Part shown: piece after piece, positions 9,575 to 17,663 of the stretch
Numbering within the stretch: position 1 is the stretch's first letter
How the letters are laid out: every line of letters begins with the position of its first letter
Assembly (NCBI GenBank): GCA_002342065.1
Contig: DDPF01000010.1
Span: 372,001-436,000 of the forward strand
Source: Bacteroidetes bacterium UBA2475
GTDB lineage: Bacteria > Bacteroidota > Bacteroidia > B-17B0 > Aurantibacillaceae
Length of the DNA stretch: 64,000 bases
Reading direction: 5' to 3'
The notes under the pieces: model-generated
The model's database searches: none
What the model was told of the DNA's origin: nothing
The model's input: only the letters and a program-made list of their open reading frames with translations
Program-made: the position numbers and the translations under genes

Positions 9575-10711
9575 CTAATTGACTAATTGTAAAATTGTAT
9601 CTGTAATATATTTTAATGTCTCGCCGTCTAATTCAGTATGCATAGGAAGCGAAAGAACATTAGCACATAATTTTTCTGTAACCGGAAAATCGCCTTTTTT
9701 AAATCTATCGCTTTTAAATGCGTTTTGCATATGTAAAGGAATAGGATAATAGATCATTGCCGGAATTCCTTTTTCTGCTAATTGCTCGCGCAACATAGTT
9801 CTATCAACACCGTTTAATTGTAAAGTGTATTGATGAAAAACATGATTAGATTTTTTTGTGCGCACCGGTATTTTTAATTTTGAGCTATTAGCAAAAGCCT
9901 TATCGTAATGATCTGCTACTTTATTTCTTGCGGCTGCATATTCATCCAAATGCTTTAACTTAACTTTTAGTACTGCAGCTTGTATAGTATCTAAACGCGA
10001 ATTCACACCTAAAACATCGTGCACATATTGTACACTTTGTCCGTGATGCGCTACCATTTTCATTTTTTTTGCCAACTCATCATCATTGGTGTACATAGCA
10101 CCACCATCGCCATAACAACCTAAATTCTTACTTGGGAAGAATGACGTACAGCCAATAGTACCAATGGTTCCGGCCTTTGCTTTTTTCCCATCAGAAAAAA
10201 TATAATCAGCGCCAATTGCCTGTGCAACATCTTCTATTACATATAAATTATGCTTTTTTGCTATAGCCATTATGCGTTCCATATCGGCACACTGACCAAA
10301 TAAATGTACAGGTACAATAGCTTTTGTTTTTGCTGTAATGTTGCGTTCTATAGCTTCAATATCTATATCAAAAGTATCAGGATAAACATCTACTAAAACA
10401 GGTGTTAAACCTAAAAGACCAATAACCTCAGCAGTAGCAACATAGGTAAAACTGGCAGTAATAACTTCATCGCCTGGCTTTAAACCAAGGGCCATCATAG
10501 CTATTTGCAGAGCGTCCGTTCCATTAGCGCAAGGTATAACATGCTTTACTTTTAAATAAGCTTCAAGATCGGCTTGGAATTCTTTCACGGCTGGTCCATT
10601 AATAAACGCGGTGGTATTAAGTACTTCCTGTATCCCTTTATCAACTTCGCTTTTTATTTTCTCGTATTGACCTTTAAGGTCAACCATTTGAATTTTTTTA
10701 GTAGAGATCAT
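9575..10711 (-). CDS. DegT/DnrJ/EryC1/StrS-family PLP sugar aminotransferase
   Basis: A PLP enzyme that transfers an amino group from glutamate to a keto-sugar nucleotide. The 378-residue protein contains the phosphate-binding CANGTDALQIAMMALGLKPG, the VHLFGQCADM stretch, EDVAQAIGA with the PLP-contacting Asp, and the Schiff-base lysine in SFFPSKNLGCYGDGGA. The WbpE-like 3-keto-glucuronate aminotransferases are one plausible subgroup, which would fit the neighbouring UDP-glucuronate genes, but substrate cannot be fixed from sequence. A second Met eight codons in (MVDLKGQYEKI) is a possible alternative start. Confidence 0.88.
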   Translation of the reverse strand: MISTKKIQMVDLKGQYEKIKSEVDKGIQEVLNTTAFINGPAVKEFQADLEAYLKVKHVIPCANGTDALQIAMMALGLKPGDEVITASFTYVATAEVIGLLGLTPVLVDVYPDTFDIDIEAIERNITAKTKAIVPVHLFGQCADMERIMAIAKKHNLYVIEDVAQAIGADYIFSDGKKAKAGTIGTIGCTSFFPSKNLGCYGDGGAMYTNDDELAKKMKMVAHHGQSVQYVHDVLGVNSRLDTIQAAVLKVKLKHLDEYAAARNKVADHYDKAFANSSKLKIPVRTKKSNHVFHQYTLQLNGVDRTMLREQLAEKGIPAMIYYPIPLHMQNAFKSDRFKKGDFPVTEKLCANVLSLPMHTELDGETLKYITDTILQLVN

Positions 10712-10759
10712 GTTAAATGAATAGATGAGCGAAATTAAGCAATTTTAGCTATAAAATGC

Positions 10760-11167
10760 TCAAAAAAATGGGTCAAATCCTTTTTGAAACCAATCGGGGA
10801 TCTTGCACATTTTATTGGTTGCTTTATCTAACAATACAAGGGTAACTTTGCCTGTGTTCAATAGCTCTCCTTCGGTGTTAAAACACTCGTAGTCAAAGAT
10901 AAGACGCAGGCCTGTTGGGCGTTCGCGCATATAAGTAACAACGGTTATTTCATCATCATAAAAGGCTGGTTTTTTGTAAGAGATAGAAAAATCTATTACA
11001 GGCATTAATATGCCTCTTTCTTCAACCTGCTTGTAACTAAAGCCTAATTTGCGCATAGCCTCTACCCTACCCACTTCGTAATATTGCGCATAAACACCAT
11101 AATAAACGTAACCCATTTGGTCAGTTTCGCCATAACGTACTCGTATCTTTGTTTCAGCTTTTATCAT
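10760..11167 (-). CDS. Acyl-CoA thioesterase, hotdog fold (YbgC/4HBT family)
   Basis: A 135-residue single-domain hotdog thioesterase. The diagnostic N-terminal motif RYGETDQMGYVYYGVYAQYYEVGR contains the active-site Asp (here DQMG) and the tyrosine/asparagine region of the YbgC group. Likely substrate is a short acyl-CoA; a membrane or phospholipid role, as for YbgC of the Tol-Pal system, cannot be tested here because no tol genes are nearby. It starts 84 bp from the divergent 5'-nucleotidase gene and precedes the aminotransferase by 48 bp, so it may be the first gene of that operon. Confidence 0.85.
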   Translation of the reverse strand: MIKAETKIRVRYGETDQMGYVYYGVYAQYYEVGRVEAMRKLGFSYKQVEERGILMPVIDFSISYKKPAFYDDEITVVTYMRERPTGLRLIFDYECFNTEGELLNTGKVTLVLLDKATNKMCKIPDWFQKGFDPFF

Positions 11168-11251
11168 GTCAATGTTAAATTTTTACCGATGCTTAAATAT
11201 AATAAAACAAGGCTGGTTTAAAATATTATTTTTACAAAAATAAGTTTTTTA

Positions 11252-11992
11252 ATGAAAGGCAGGATCCTATATCTTTTTTTATCTATATTAATTTTTAGCT
11301 CTTGTTCTAAAACTTATCTAAAACAAAAAGCAGACTTTACACATTATTCTGTAAAAGAAAATACCGAAAGTCAAAGCGCAAAGATCACCATTGCAGAATA
11401 CAAAGTAAAAGTAAATGCAGAAACAGAAAAAATAATTGGAAATTCAACTGGAGCAATTTTAAAAGATGGTGATGAATCTGCTCTAGGAAATTTTGTTTGC
11501 GATGCTTTAAAATATAATGCAGAAAAAGAATTCAAAAATTTACCCATTGATGTTGTGTTAATTAACCGCGGAGGATTACGTGTCAATTTGCCAAAAGGCG
11601 ATATTAAGGTGATAAATATTTTTGAGTTAATGCCTTTTGAAAATGATCTTATACTTGTAAAAATTTCTGGTCAAAAATTATTAGAAGGTGTGCAAATTAT
11701 TTTTGAAAAACGCCATCCCTTTTTAGGATTAAAAATAAAAGCAGAAAATAATAAGATAACAGAAGCTACTATAAATGGAAATTCTATTGATAAAGAAAAA
11801 ATTTACACGGTAGTTACCAGCGACTATTTAGCTTATGGTGGCGATAATTTTCTCTTTTTGAAAGAGCCGTTTACAATGGAGAAAAGCAATTTAAAGATCA
11901 GGGATGTTATTATTAAATATTGTGATTATTTAACTGAAAATAAAAAACAACTTATACCCTATATTGATGGGCGACTTCAAATTTCAAAATAG
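11252..11992 (+). CDS. 5'-nucleotidase C-terminal domain lipoprotein
   Basis: The 246-residue protein begins with a lipoprotein signal (lipobox region ILIFSSCSKTY, Cys about residue 18). Residues about 55-225 match the substrate-binding domain of secreted 5'-nucleotidases: GNFVCDALKYNAE, NRGGLRVNLPKGDI and the late SDYLAYGGDNF adenine-stacking region. It lacks the metallophosphatase domain, which is encoded by the next gene overlapping by 26 bp. In standard UshA-like enzymes the phosphatase domain comes first in one chain; here the domains are split and in reversed gene order, and would have to assemble in the envelope. Confidence 0.85.
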   Translation: MKGRILYLFLSILIFSSCSKTYLKQKADFTHYSVKENTESQSAKITIAEYKVKVNAETEKIIGNSTGAILKDGDESALGNFVCDALKYNAEKEFKNLPIDVVLINRGGLRVNLPKGDIKVINIFELMPFENDLILVKISGQKLLEGVQIIFEKRHPFLGLKIKAENNKITEATINGNSIDKEKIYTVVTSDYLAYGGDNFLFLKEPFTMEKSNLKIRDVIIKYCDYLTENKKQLIPYIDGRLQISK

Positions 11993-12908
11993 ACGCGAAT
12001 TTTTAAAATTCACATTAGGTGCCGCGGCCACTGTTTATGGGCTAAACAGCTATGCGCAAAATAATTTGTTGTTAGAAAAAGGATTTACAAAGCTCACCAT
12101 TTTATATACAAATGATCAGCATAGCAGAATAGAACCTTTTCCGGAGAACGATGCAAAATATGCTGGCGAAGGTGGTTTTGCAAAGCGGGCTACTATGATC
12201 GAAAAAATAAGATCGGAAGATAAAAATGTTTTGCTTTTAGATGCTGGTGATATTTTCCAGGGCACGCCCTATTTTAATTATTATCATGGCGAAATAGAAT
12301 ATAAATTAATGACCTTAATGCAGTACGATGCCGTAACTTTTGGCAATCATGATTTTGACCTTGGATGCGAAAATATACTTACACAAATGCCACATGCAGG
12401 TTTTGATTTTATTAATTGCAATTATAGTTTCGAAGACACAGCGCTTGCTAAAAACAAAAAAATTTCGCCTTACAAAATATACAAAAAAGGTCCTTTAAAA
12501 ATTGGTGTGTTAGGCGTTGGAATTGATCTTGAAAATTTGGTAGATATAAAATATACCAAAGGGATAATTTATAAAGATCCTATTGCAAATGCCAATGAAA
12601 TAGCTTCTACGTTAAAGAACGAAGAAAAGTGCGATTACGTGATTTGCCTTTCGCATCTTGGTTACAAATACGATACAAATAAAGTTTCAGATCTGGCTTT
12701 AGCCGAACGATCTAAAAATATTGATCTTATAATCGGAGGTCATACACATACCTTTTTAGAAACGCCGCAAATAGCTTTAAATAGCATTGGCAAAGAAGTT
12801 CAAATTACGCAAGTTGGCTGGGCAGGTATCTGGCTTGGCAAAATAGAAGTATTCTTCTCTTCATATAACAAAAAAACCTTACAAAACAACAAAAATATGA
12901 GGATTTAG
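11967..12908 (+). CDS. 5'-nucleotidase metallophosphatase subunit with Tat-type signal
   Basis: Two-metal calcineurin-like phosphoesterase. The 313-residue chain has DAGDIFQGTP, TFGNHDFDLG and GGHTHTF metal-ligand motifs, with LYTNDQHSRIEPF as the first strand motif. The N-terminus carries NRREFLKFTLGAAATVYG, a twin-arginine type signal, so the enzyme may be exported folded with metal bound. The ATG at 11967 is preferred over a TTG one codon upstream. Translation overlaps the lipoprotein gene by 26 bp, implying coupled expression. The C-terminal substrate domain is supplied in trans by that neighbour. Confidence 0.87.
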   Translation: MGDFKFQNRREFLKFTLGAAATVYGLNSYAQNNLLLEKGFTKLTILYTNDQHSRIEPFPENDAKYAGEGGFAKRATMIEKIRSEDKNVLLLDAGDIFQGTPYFNYYHGEIEYKLMTLMQYDAVTFGNHDFDLGCENILTQMPHAGFDFINCNYSFEDTALAKNKKISPYKIYKKGPLKIGVLGVGIDLENLVDIKYTKGIIYKDPIANANEIASTLKNEEKCDYVICLSHLGYKYDTNKVSDLALAERSKNIDLIIGGHTHTFLETPQIALNSIGKEVQITQVGWAGIWLGKIEVFFSSYNKKTLQNNKNMRI

Positions 12909-12983
12909 AAGGCCACGTAAAAAAAAACTAATCCTGCAAGTTTTGGGCTAAAATTTTCTTAAACTTTTTTTTCGGTTTTTTTG

Positions 12984-13046
12984 TTGCAAAGACAAATAAT
13001 CCCATTATATTTACAAACACGAATAAGTTAATTACTTTTATACACA
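12984..13046 (+). promoter_or_regulatory. dnaA promoter with one DnaA box
   Basis: TTG at 12984-12986 and TATATTTA at 13006-13013 form a -33/-7 pair with one mismatch. Downstream, TTATACACA at 13038-13046 matches the DnaA-box consensus TTATNCACA. A single box after the likely transcription start suggests autoregulation rather than an origin. No cluster of boxes was found, so I do not call oriC. Confidence 0.45.
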
Positions 13047-13071
13047 ACAATAATATTTAAATTTTTTTATA

Positions 13072-14511
13072 ATGATGAAGGAGAAAACTGCAGAACAGAT
13101 TTGGAATGGATGTCTCGAAATAATAAAGGACAATGTTAGCCCTCAAAATTTTAAAACATGGTTTGATCCGATTAAACCAATTAAATTAATAAATAACGTT
13201 TTAACCATCCAAGTTCCATCACAGTTTTTTTACGAATGGATCGAAGAACATTATATTACTTTAATTAAAAAAGTAATTAAAAAAGAATTAGGCGCTGAAG
13301 GTAGATTAGAATATAATATCATCATGGATAATGCTTCAGGTAAAACTGAAACACCAATTACTTTTAAATTACCAAACATTAATACCAACCTAAAAAATCC
13401 ATCCGTATCAATGCCAATTGATATCGGATCTAATCCAATTAAAAATCCATTTGTAATTCCGGGTTTAAAAAAGGTTCAAGTAGAATCGCAATTAAATCCT
13501 AACTACAGTTTTGATAATTCAGTAGAAGGTGATTGTAATCGTTTAGCGCGTAGTGCTGGATTTGCAGTTGCACAAAAACCAGGTGGAAATGCTTTTAACC
13601 CATTATTGCTTTATGGTGGTGTTGGTTTAGGTAAAACTCACTTAGCACAAGCTATTGGTATCGAAGTAAAAAAGAACTTCCCTAACAAAACCGTTTTATA
13701 CGTTCAGTCAGAAAAATTCATCACTCAATTTATTGAGTCTATAAAAAACAATAACCAAAACGATTTCGTTCATTTTTATCAAATGATAGATGTTTTGATC
13801 ATTGACGATGTACAGTATTTTGCAGGTAAAGAAAAAACACAAGATGTGTTCTTCCATATCTTTAACCACTTACACCAATTAGGAAAACAGATCGTTCTAA
13901 CTTCAGATCGTCCACCGGTTGATATTCAAGGAATTGAGCAACGTTTATTATCCCGTTTCAAATGGGGGCTTAGCGCTGACTTACAAGCTCCGGGTTTAGA
14001 AACAAGAATTGCTATCCTTGAGAAAAAAGTTTACAATGAAGGTATTCAGCTTCCAAAAGAAGTTATTGAATATTTAGCTTACAGCATTACTTCAAACGTT
14101 CGCGAACTGGAAGGTGCATTGATCTCGTTATTAGCACAATCAAGCTTAAACAAAAAAACGATTACTTTGGAATTAGCCAAAACAATGATCGACAAATTTG
14201 TGAAAAGCACTGCCCGCGAGGTTTCTATCGATTATATCCAAAAAGTTGTTTGCGATTATTTTGATCTTGCAATAGACACAATGAAGTCTAAGACCCGCAA
14301 ACGCGAAGTAGTTCAGGCCCGTCAAATAGCCATGTACTTTGCAAAAAGTATGACCAAATCTTCATTAGCTACTATTGGTATGCACTGTGGAGGCAAAGAC
14401 CACGCCACTGTTTTACACGCTTGCCGTACGGTAAACAATTTAATGGATACCGATAAGCGTTTTAAAGCTTATATCGAAGAACTTGAGAAAAAGATAAGCA
14501 TTAGCAACTAA
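13072..14511 (+). CDS. dnaA: Chromosomal replication initiator DnaA
   Basis: AAA+ initiator that binds DnaA boxes and opens oriC. The 479-residue protein has domain I (EQIWNGCLEIIKDNVSPQNF), a linker to about residue 140, Walker A GGVGLGKTHLAQAIG, Walker B VLIIDDVQYFAGKEKTQ, the sensor region LTSDRPPVDIQGIEQRLLSRF with the arginine finger, and domain IV with the signature helix-turn-helix GGKDHATVLHACRTV. Two ATGs are adjacent (13072 and 13075). Complete and followed by a terminator. Neighbours are not dnaN/recF, as often in Bacteroidota. Confidence 0.98.
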   Translation: MMKEKTAEQIWNGCLEIIKDNVSPQNFKTWFDPIKPIKLINNVLTIQVPSQFFYEWIEEHYITLIKKVIKKELGAEGRLEYNIIMDNASGKTETPITFKLPNINTNLKNPSVSMPIDIGSNPIKNPFVIPGLKKVQVESQLNPNYSFDNSVEGDCNRLARSAGFAVAQKPGGNAFNPLLLYGGVGLGKTHLAQAIGIEVKKNFPNKTVLYVQSEKFITQFIESIKNNNQNDFVHFYQMIDVLIIDDVQYFAGKEKTQDVFFHIFNHLHQLGKQIVLTSDRPPVDIQGIEQRLLSRFKWGLSADLQAPGLETRIAILEKKVYNEGIQLPKEVIEYLAYSITSNVRELEGALISLLAQSSLNKKTITLELAKTMIDKFVKSTAREVSIDYIQKVVCDYFDLAIDTMKSKTRKREVVQARQIAMYFAKSMTKSSLATIGMHCGGKDHATVLHACRTVNNLMDTDKRFKAYIEELEKKISISN

Positions 14512-14530
14512 TTCTATAGAACATTAATTA

Positions 14531-14562
14531 AAAACCTCAAACCCTAAGTTTGAGGTTTTTAT
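14531..14562 (+). terminator. Intrinsic terminator of dnaA
   Basis: Arms AAAACCTCAAAC and GTTTGAGGTTTT (12 bp, perfect) around CCTAA, followed by a short T-rich run, 20 bp after the dnaA stop. The following 190 bp up to 14752 contain no gene I can support. Confidence 0.85.
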
Positions 14563-14752
14563 TTGTAAAGGCAAATGTTTAAAATTTTCTTTGTTTAAAC
14601 CAAAATTCTAAGCTAGATTTAGTCTTCAAAAATTAAACGGTGAAAGTCAAATTGACTAAATACATTTAGACTAATTAGATTGAAACGATAAAAGAATTAA
14701 GAACAAACAACGAAGCAAAATAAAATTCGCTTCATTATTAAAAAAACAAAAG

Positions 14753-15661
14753 ATGAAAAATATAACAGTAATAGGAAGTGGCACAATGGGAAATGGAATT
14801 GCCCATGCTTTTGCTCAATGCGACTATAAAGTAAACTTAGTTGATATTAACGAAGCGGCTCTTCAAAAAGCATTAGCAACCATTACTAAGAATTTAGACC
14901 GCCAGGTTCAAAAAGGAACTATTACTGAAGAAGCAAAAAATATTACGCTTAAGAACATTACCACTTTTACTGATCTTGCTACTGGCGCAAAAAATGCTGA
15001 CCTTGTTGTTGAAGCTGCCAGCGAAAATGTAGATATTAAATTAAAGATCTTTAAACAATTGGATGAGATCTGTTCGCCAAATACCATTTTAGCAAGTAAT
15101 ACTTCTTCTATCTCTATCACTCAAATTGCAGCGGTTACAAAACGTGCCGATAAAGTAATTGGAATGCACTTTATGAACCCGGTGCCAATTATGAAGCTGG
15201 TTGAAATTATTCGTGGTTACAGCACTTCTGATGAAGTAACTGACCTGATAATGGCAACTTCAAAAAAATTAAATAAAGTTCCGGTAGAGGTAAATGACTT
15301 TCCTGGCTTTGTGGCTAACAAAATTTTAATGCCAATGATCAACGAAGCTATCATTACTTTAAATGAAGGCGTTGCAGGTGTTGAAGAAATTGACACAGTT
15401 ATGAAATTAGGAATGGCACATCCAATGGGTCCGTTACAATTAGCAGATTTTATTGGCCTAGATGTTTGTTTAAATATTTTACGCGTTTTACAAGACGGAT
15501 TTGGCAACCAAAAATATGCGCCTTGCCCGTTGTTAGTTAATATGGTTACTGCAGGCCACCTTGGTGTAAAATCAGGAAAAGGCTTTTACGATTACAGCGG
15601 CGGAACTAAAGATCTTGTTCTGGCTGACAGATTTAAAAAAAAAGTAACTGAGTTAGCTTAA
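14753..15661 (+). CDS. 3-hydroxybutyryl-CoA dehydrogenase
   Basis: NAD(P)-dependent enzyme that interconverts acetoacetyl-CoA and 3-hydroxybutyryl-CoA. The 302-residue chain has the N-terminal Rossmann motif GSGTMGNGIAHAFAQ, the catalytic His in IGMHFMNPVPIMKLVEI, NDFPGFVANKILMPMINEA and the C-terminal dimer domain with GMAHPMGPLQLADFIGLD. Full length for the Hbd/PaaH family. Probably works in beta-oxidation or butyrate-level metabolism; the fused acyl-CoA mutase 9 kb away acts on butyryl/isobutyryl-CoA, a link I only infer. Confidence 0.93.
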   Translation: MKNITVIGSGTMGNGIAHAFAQCDYKVNLVDINEAALQKALATITKNLDRQVQKGTITEEAKNITLKNITTFTDLATGAKNADLVVEAASENVDIKLKIFKQLDEICSPNTILASNTSSISITQIAAVTKRADKVIGMHFMNPVPIMKLVEIIRGYSTSDEVTDLIMATSKKLNKVPVEVNDFPGFVANKILMPMINEAIITLNEGVAGVEEIDTVMKLGMAHPMGPLQLADFIGLDVCLNILRVLQDGFGNQKYAPCPLLVNMVTAGHLGVKSGKGFYDYSGGTKDLVLADRFKKKVTELA

Positions 15662-15736
15662 TATAAAACAGAATTTATCTCAAACAGTTATACAAATATT
15701 CTTCCTATTGAGTACCCAAACATTCCAAGTGCGGGT

Positions 15737-16105
15737 GTGTATTATTTTAATACAAAAAGCGCGCTTAGGTATGAAGTAAGGTTTGGACGGTTGCAGGATA
15801 ATATTTTACACTCTAATATTGTATTTGGTGTGGTTAACGATGAGTTTGAAGGCGAAGAATATGTAGCTACCAACAAAGGCGAAGTTTATCAGGTAATGAA
15901 TACGATAGTTGAGATCGTAAAAAATTACATGAAAGAACACCCTAAGGTAAACGTTTACGAATTTAATGCTGTCGGCCGCGATAACGAAGACGATTCTATT
16001 GAGAATGGCCGCATGGTATTATACCGCCGTTTCCTTCCTAAAATTTTCGAAAAAGGCTGGCACTTTAAAATTGAAGGCAATTTTGCTTTGGTTACTAAAC
16101 TGTAG
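15737..16105 (+). CDS. Conserved-looking small protein of unknown function
   Basis: A 122-residue frame starting at GTG 15737 (MYYFNTKSALRYEVRFGRL). It is compact, mixed alpha/beta and has no signal peptide or membrane segment; I do not recognise it with certainty. The same frame stays open upstream to the hbd stop codon at 15659-15661, and the 25 extra codons read as protein-like (ILPIEYPNIPSAGVYYF) but contain no ATG, GTG or TTG. Either GTG 15737 is the true start or a rarer codon further upstream is used. Lies 75 bp after hbd and could share its transcript. Confidence 0.6.
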   Translation: MYYFNTKSALRYEVRFGRLQDNILHSNIVFGVVNDEFEGEEYVATNKGEVYQVMNTIVEIVKNYMKEHPKVNVYEFNAVGRDNEDDSIENGRMVLYRRFLPKIFEKGWHFKIEGNFALVTKL

Positions 16106-16132
16106 ATTCTTGACATATTAAATAAATTAATC

Positions 16133-16573
16133 ATGAAATTAATTTTATCATTTTTAATTTTCTTCTTTCTTTTCCTTACTTCTTGTTGCACAAAGAAACA
16201 TTGCACAGAAGGATTTTTTATGTTTGAATTATATGACTTTAATTTATCTGAAATAGATACCATAATTATTTCAAAATTCGAAAAAGGAAATAATTTTGCA
16301 AACCCATTAGAAGTAAACTATACTTCTGTATCGGAATCTTCTGGCTCAGGATATTATATAGCCTATTTAGAAACTATTAATGCTGATTATGATTTTTTCA
16401 TTTCAATACCAGGTGCGTCACGTACCTATACGATGATGGATTTTAAAACAAAAAAGGAAAAGTGTAATTCCTGCTTTCCATATTCACCTAAAAGCAATTA
16501 TTACAAAATAATAAGTGAATATAAATTAAATGGTCAGACCGAAAGCAAAACTATTATTAAAATTTATAAGTAA
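16133..16573 (+). CDS. Small lipoprotein of unknown function
   Basis: The 146-residue product starts with a strongly hydrophobic signal and a lipobox, FLFLTSC, so the mature protein would begin at Cys about residue 18 and be lipid-anchored. The mature part is rich in Ser, Tyr and Lys and contains a later Cys pair (KEKCNSCFPYS), which may form a disulphide. No known domain recognised. It ends 17 bp from the convergent ACMSD-like gene. Confidence 0.65.
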   Translation: MKLILSFLIFFFLFLTSCCTKKHCTEGFFMFELYDFNLSEIDTIIISKFEKGNNFANPLEVNYTSVSESSGSGYYIAYLETINADYDFFISIPGASRTYTMMDFKTKKEKCNSCFPYSPKSNYYKIISEYKLNGQTESKTIIKIYK

Positions 16574-16589
16574 AAAGCATAATAACGAA

Positions 16590-17579
16590 TCAAATCCCCA
16601 ACCAACTTTTCGCACTGACTCCTAAAATAATTTCTTTTTCTTTATCAGAGATAGGTGCTGAGCGCACTAATTCGCCCGGCACAGCTTCGCCTAAAGGAAA
16701 AGGATAATCGCTTCCCTGCATTACTTTATCGGTACCAACCAAATCAATTACATATTGCAACATTTTATGATCACACACGTGGCTGTCTACCCAAAATTTA
16801 CCTAAATATTCTTTCGGGTTAATTGGGTTATCTATGGCTACAAGGTCAGGACGGCAATCCCAGCCATGTTCAATACGGCTAATAGTTGGTAAAAAAGAAC
16901 CGCCGCCATGCGCAAAACATACTTTTAATTTTTTATATTTTTCAAACACACCACCAAAGATCATACTGCAAATAGCGCGGCTAATTTCTGCGGGCATACC
17001 AACTAACCATGGTAACCAGTATTTGCTCATATGTTCCTGCCCCATCATTTGCCACGGGTGCACAAGTATGGCTGCGTTCAAATTTTCGCAGGCTGCAAAA
17101 AATTCGTCAAACTGTGGCTCGTGTAAATTTAAATTATTTATGTTGCTGCCAATTTGCACACCTTTAAAACCACTTTTCATAGCGCGTTCTAATTCCTGCA
17201 CTGCCAGTTTTGTATCCTGCATTGGTATTGTTGCAAGGCCAATAAATTTATCAGGATGTACGTTTAATGTTGTTGCAATATCATCATTCAAAAATTTACT
17301 TACCTCTAAACAATCGTTTGCTTTTGCCCAATAGCTAAACATAACAGGAATGGTGCAAATAACCTGCATATCGGCTTTGTGCGCTTCCATCTCTCGAATT
17401 CGCGTTTCAGCATCCCAACAATTCTCAGTTATCTCTCTAAAACGCTTATTTCCCTGCATCATCCAGGCTTTGCCTTTTTCGTGATGATCGAGCATAATAA
17501 AATCGCCATAGCCAAATTTTTTATTAAAATCAGGAATGTGTTTTGGGATAATGTGGGTGTGGGTATCTATTGTAAACAT
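16590..17579 (-). CDS. ACMSD-like amidohydrolase (2-amino-3-carboxymuconate-6-semialdehyde decarboxylase family)
   Basis: A 329-residue TIM-barrel decarboxylase of the amidohydrolase superfamily. Metal ligands are visible in order: the N-terminal HTHIIP, the mid-chain HPWQMMGQEHM, KVCFAHGGGSFLPTI and the C-terminal Asp in MQGSDYPFPLGE. CWDAETRIREMEAHKADMQV and the HPW motif are typical of ACMSD, which diverts the kynurenine pathway away from quinolinate. No other kynurenine-pathway gene is in the window, so a related decarboxylase activity remains possible. Monocistronic by position, ending near a convergent gene. Confidence 0.82.
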   Translation of the reverse strand: MFTIDTHTHIIPKHIPDFNKKFGYGDFIMLDHHEKGKAWMMQGNKRFREITENCWDAETRIREMEAHKADMQVICTIPVMFSYWAKANDCLEVSKFLNDDIATTLNVHPDKFIGLATIPMQDTKLAVQELERAMKSGFKGVQIGSNINNLNLHEPQFDEFFAACENLNAAILVHPWQMMGQEHMSKYWLPWLVGMPAEISRAICSMIFGGVFEKYKKLKVCFAHGGGSFLPTISRIEHGWDCRPDLVAIDNPINPKEYLGKFWVDSHVCDHKMLQYVIDLVGTDKVMQGSDYPFPLGEAVPGELVRSAPISDKEKEIILGVSAKSWLGI

Positions 17580-17604
17580 GATAATACTTTTTATTATTAA
17601 GAGT

Positions 17605-17662
17605 TGTCACGTCGAGCGGAGTCGAGACGCGTATATGTTTCTCGACTGCGCTCGAAATGACA
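17605..17662. repeat. Palindromic repeat, GTCGAGCGCAGTCGAG family, copy 2 (complete)
   Basis: 58 bp from TGTCACGTCGAGCGGAGTCG to CTGCGCTCGAAATGACA, the same length as the copy at 7033-7090. It lies between two minus-strand genes and ends 1 bp before the stop codon of the following gene. Confidence 0.85.
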
Positions 17663-17663
17663 A

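Noticed and set aside
12909..13071. Replication origin next to dnaA
   Set aside because: Only one DnaA box is present and no AT-rich repeat cluster or further boxes were found.
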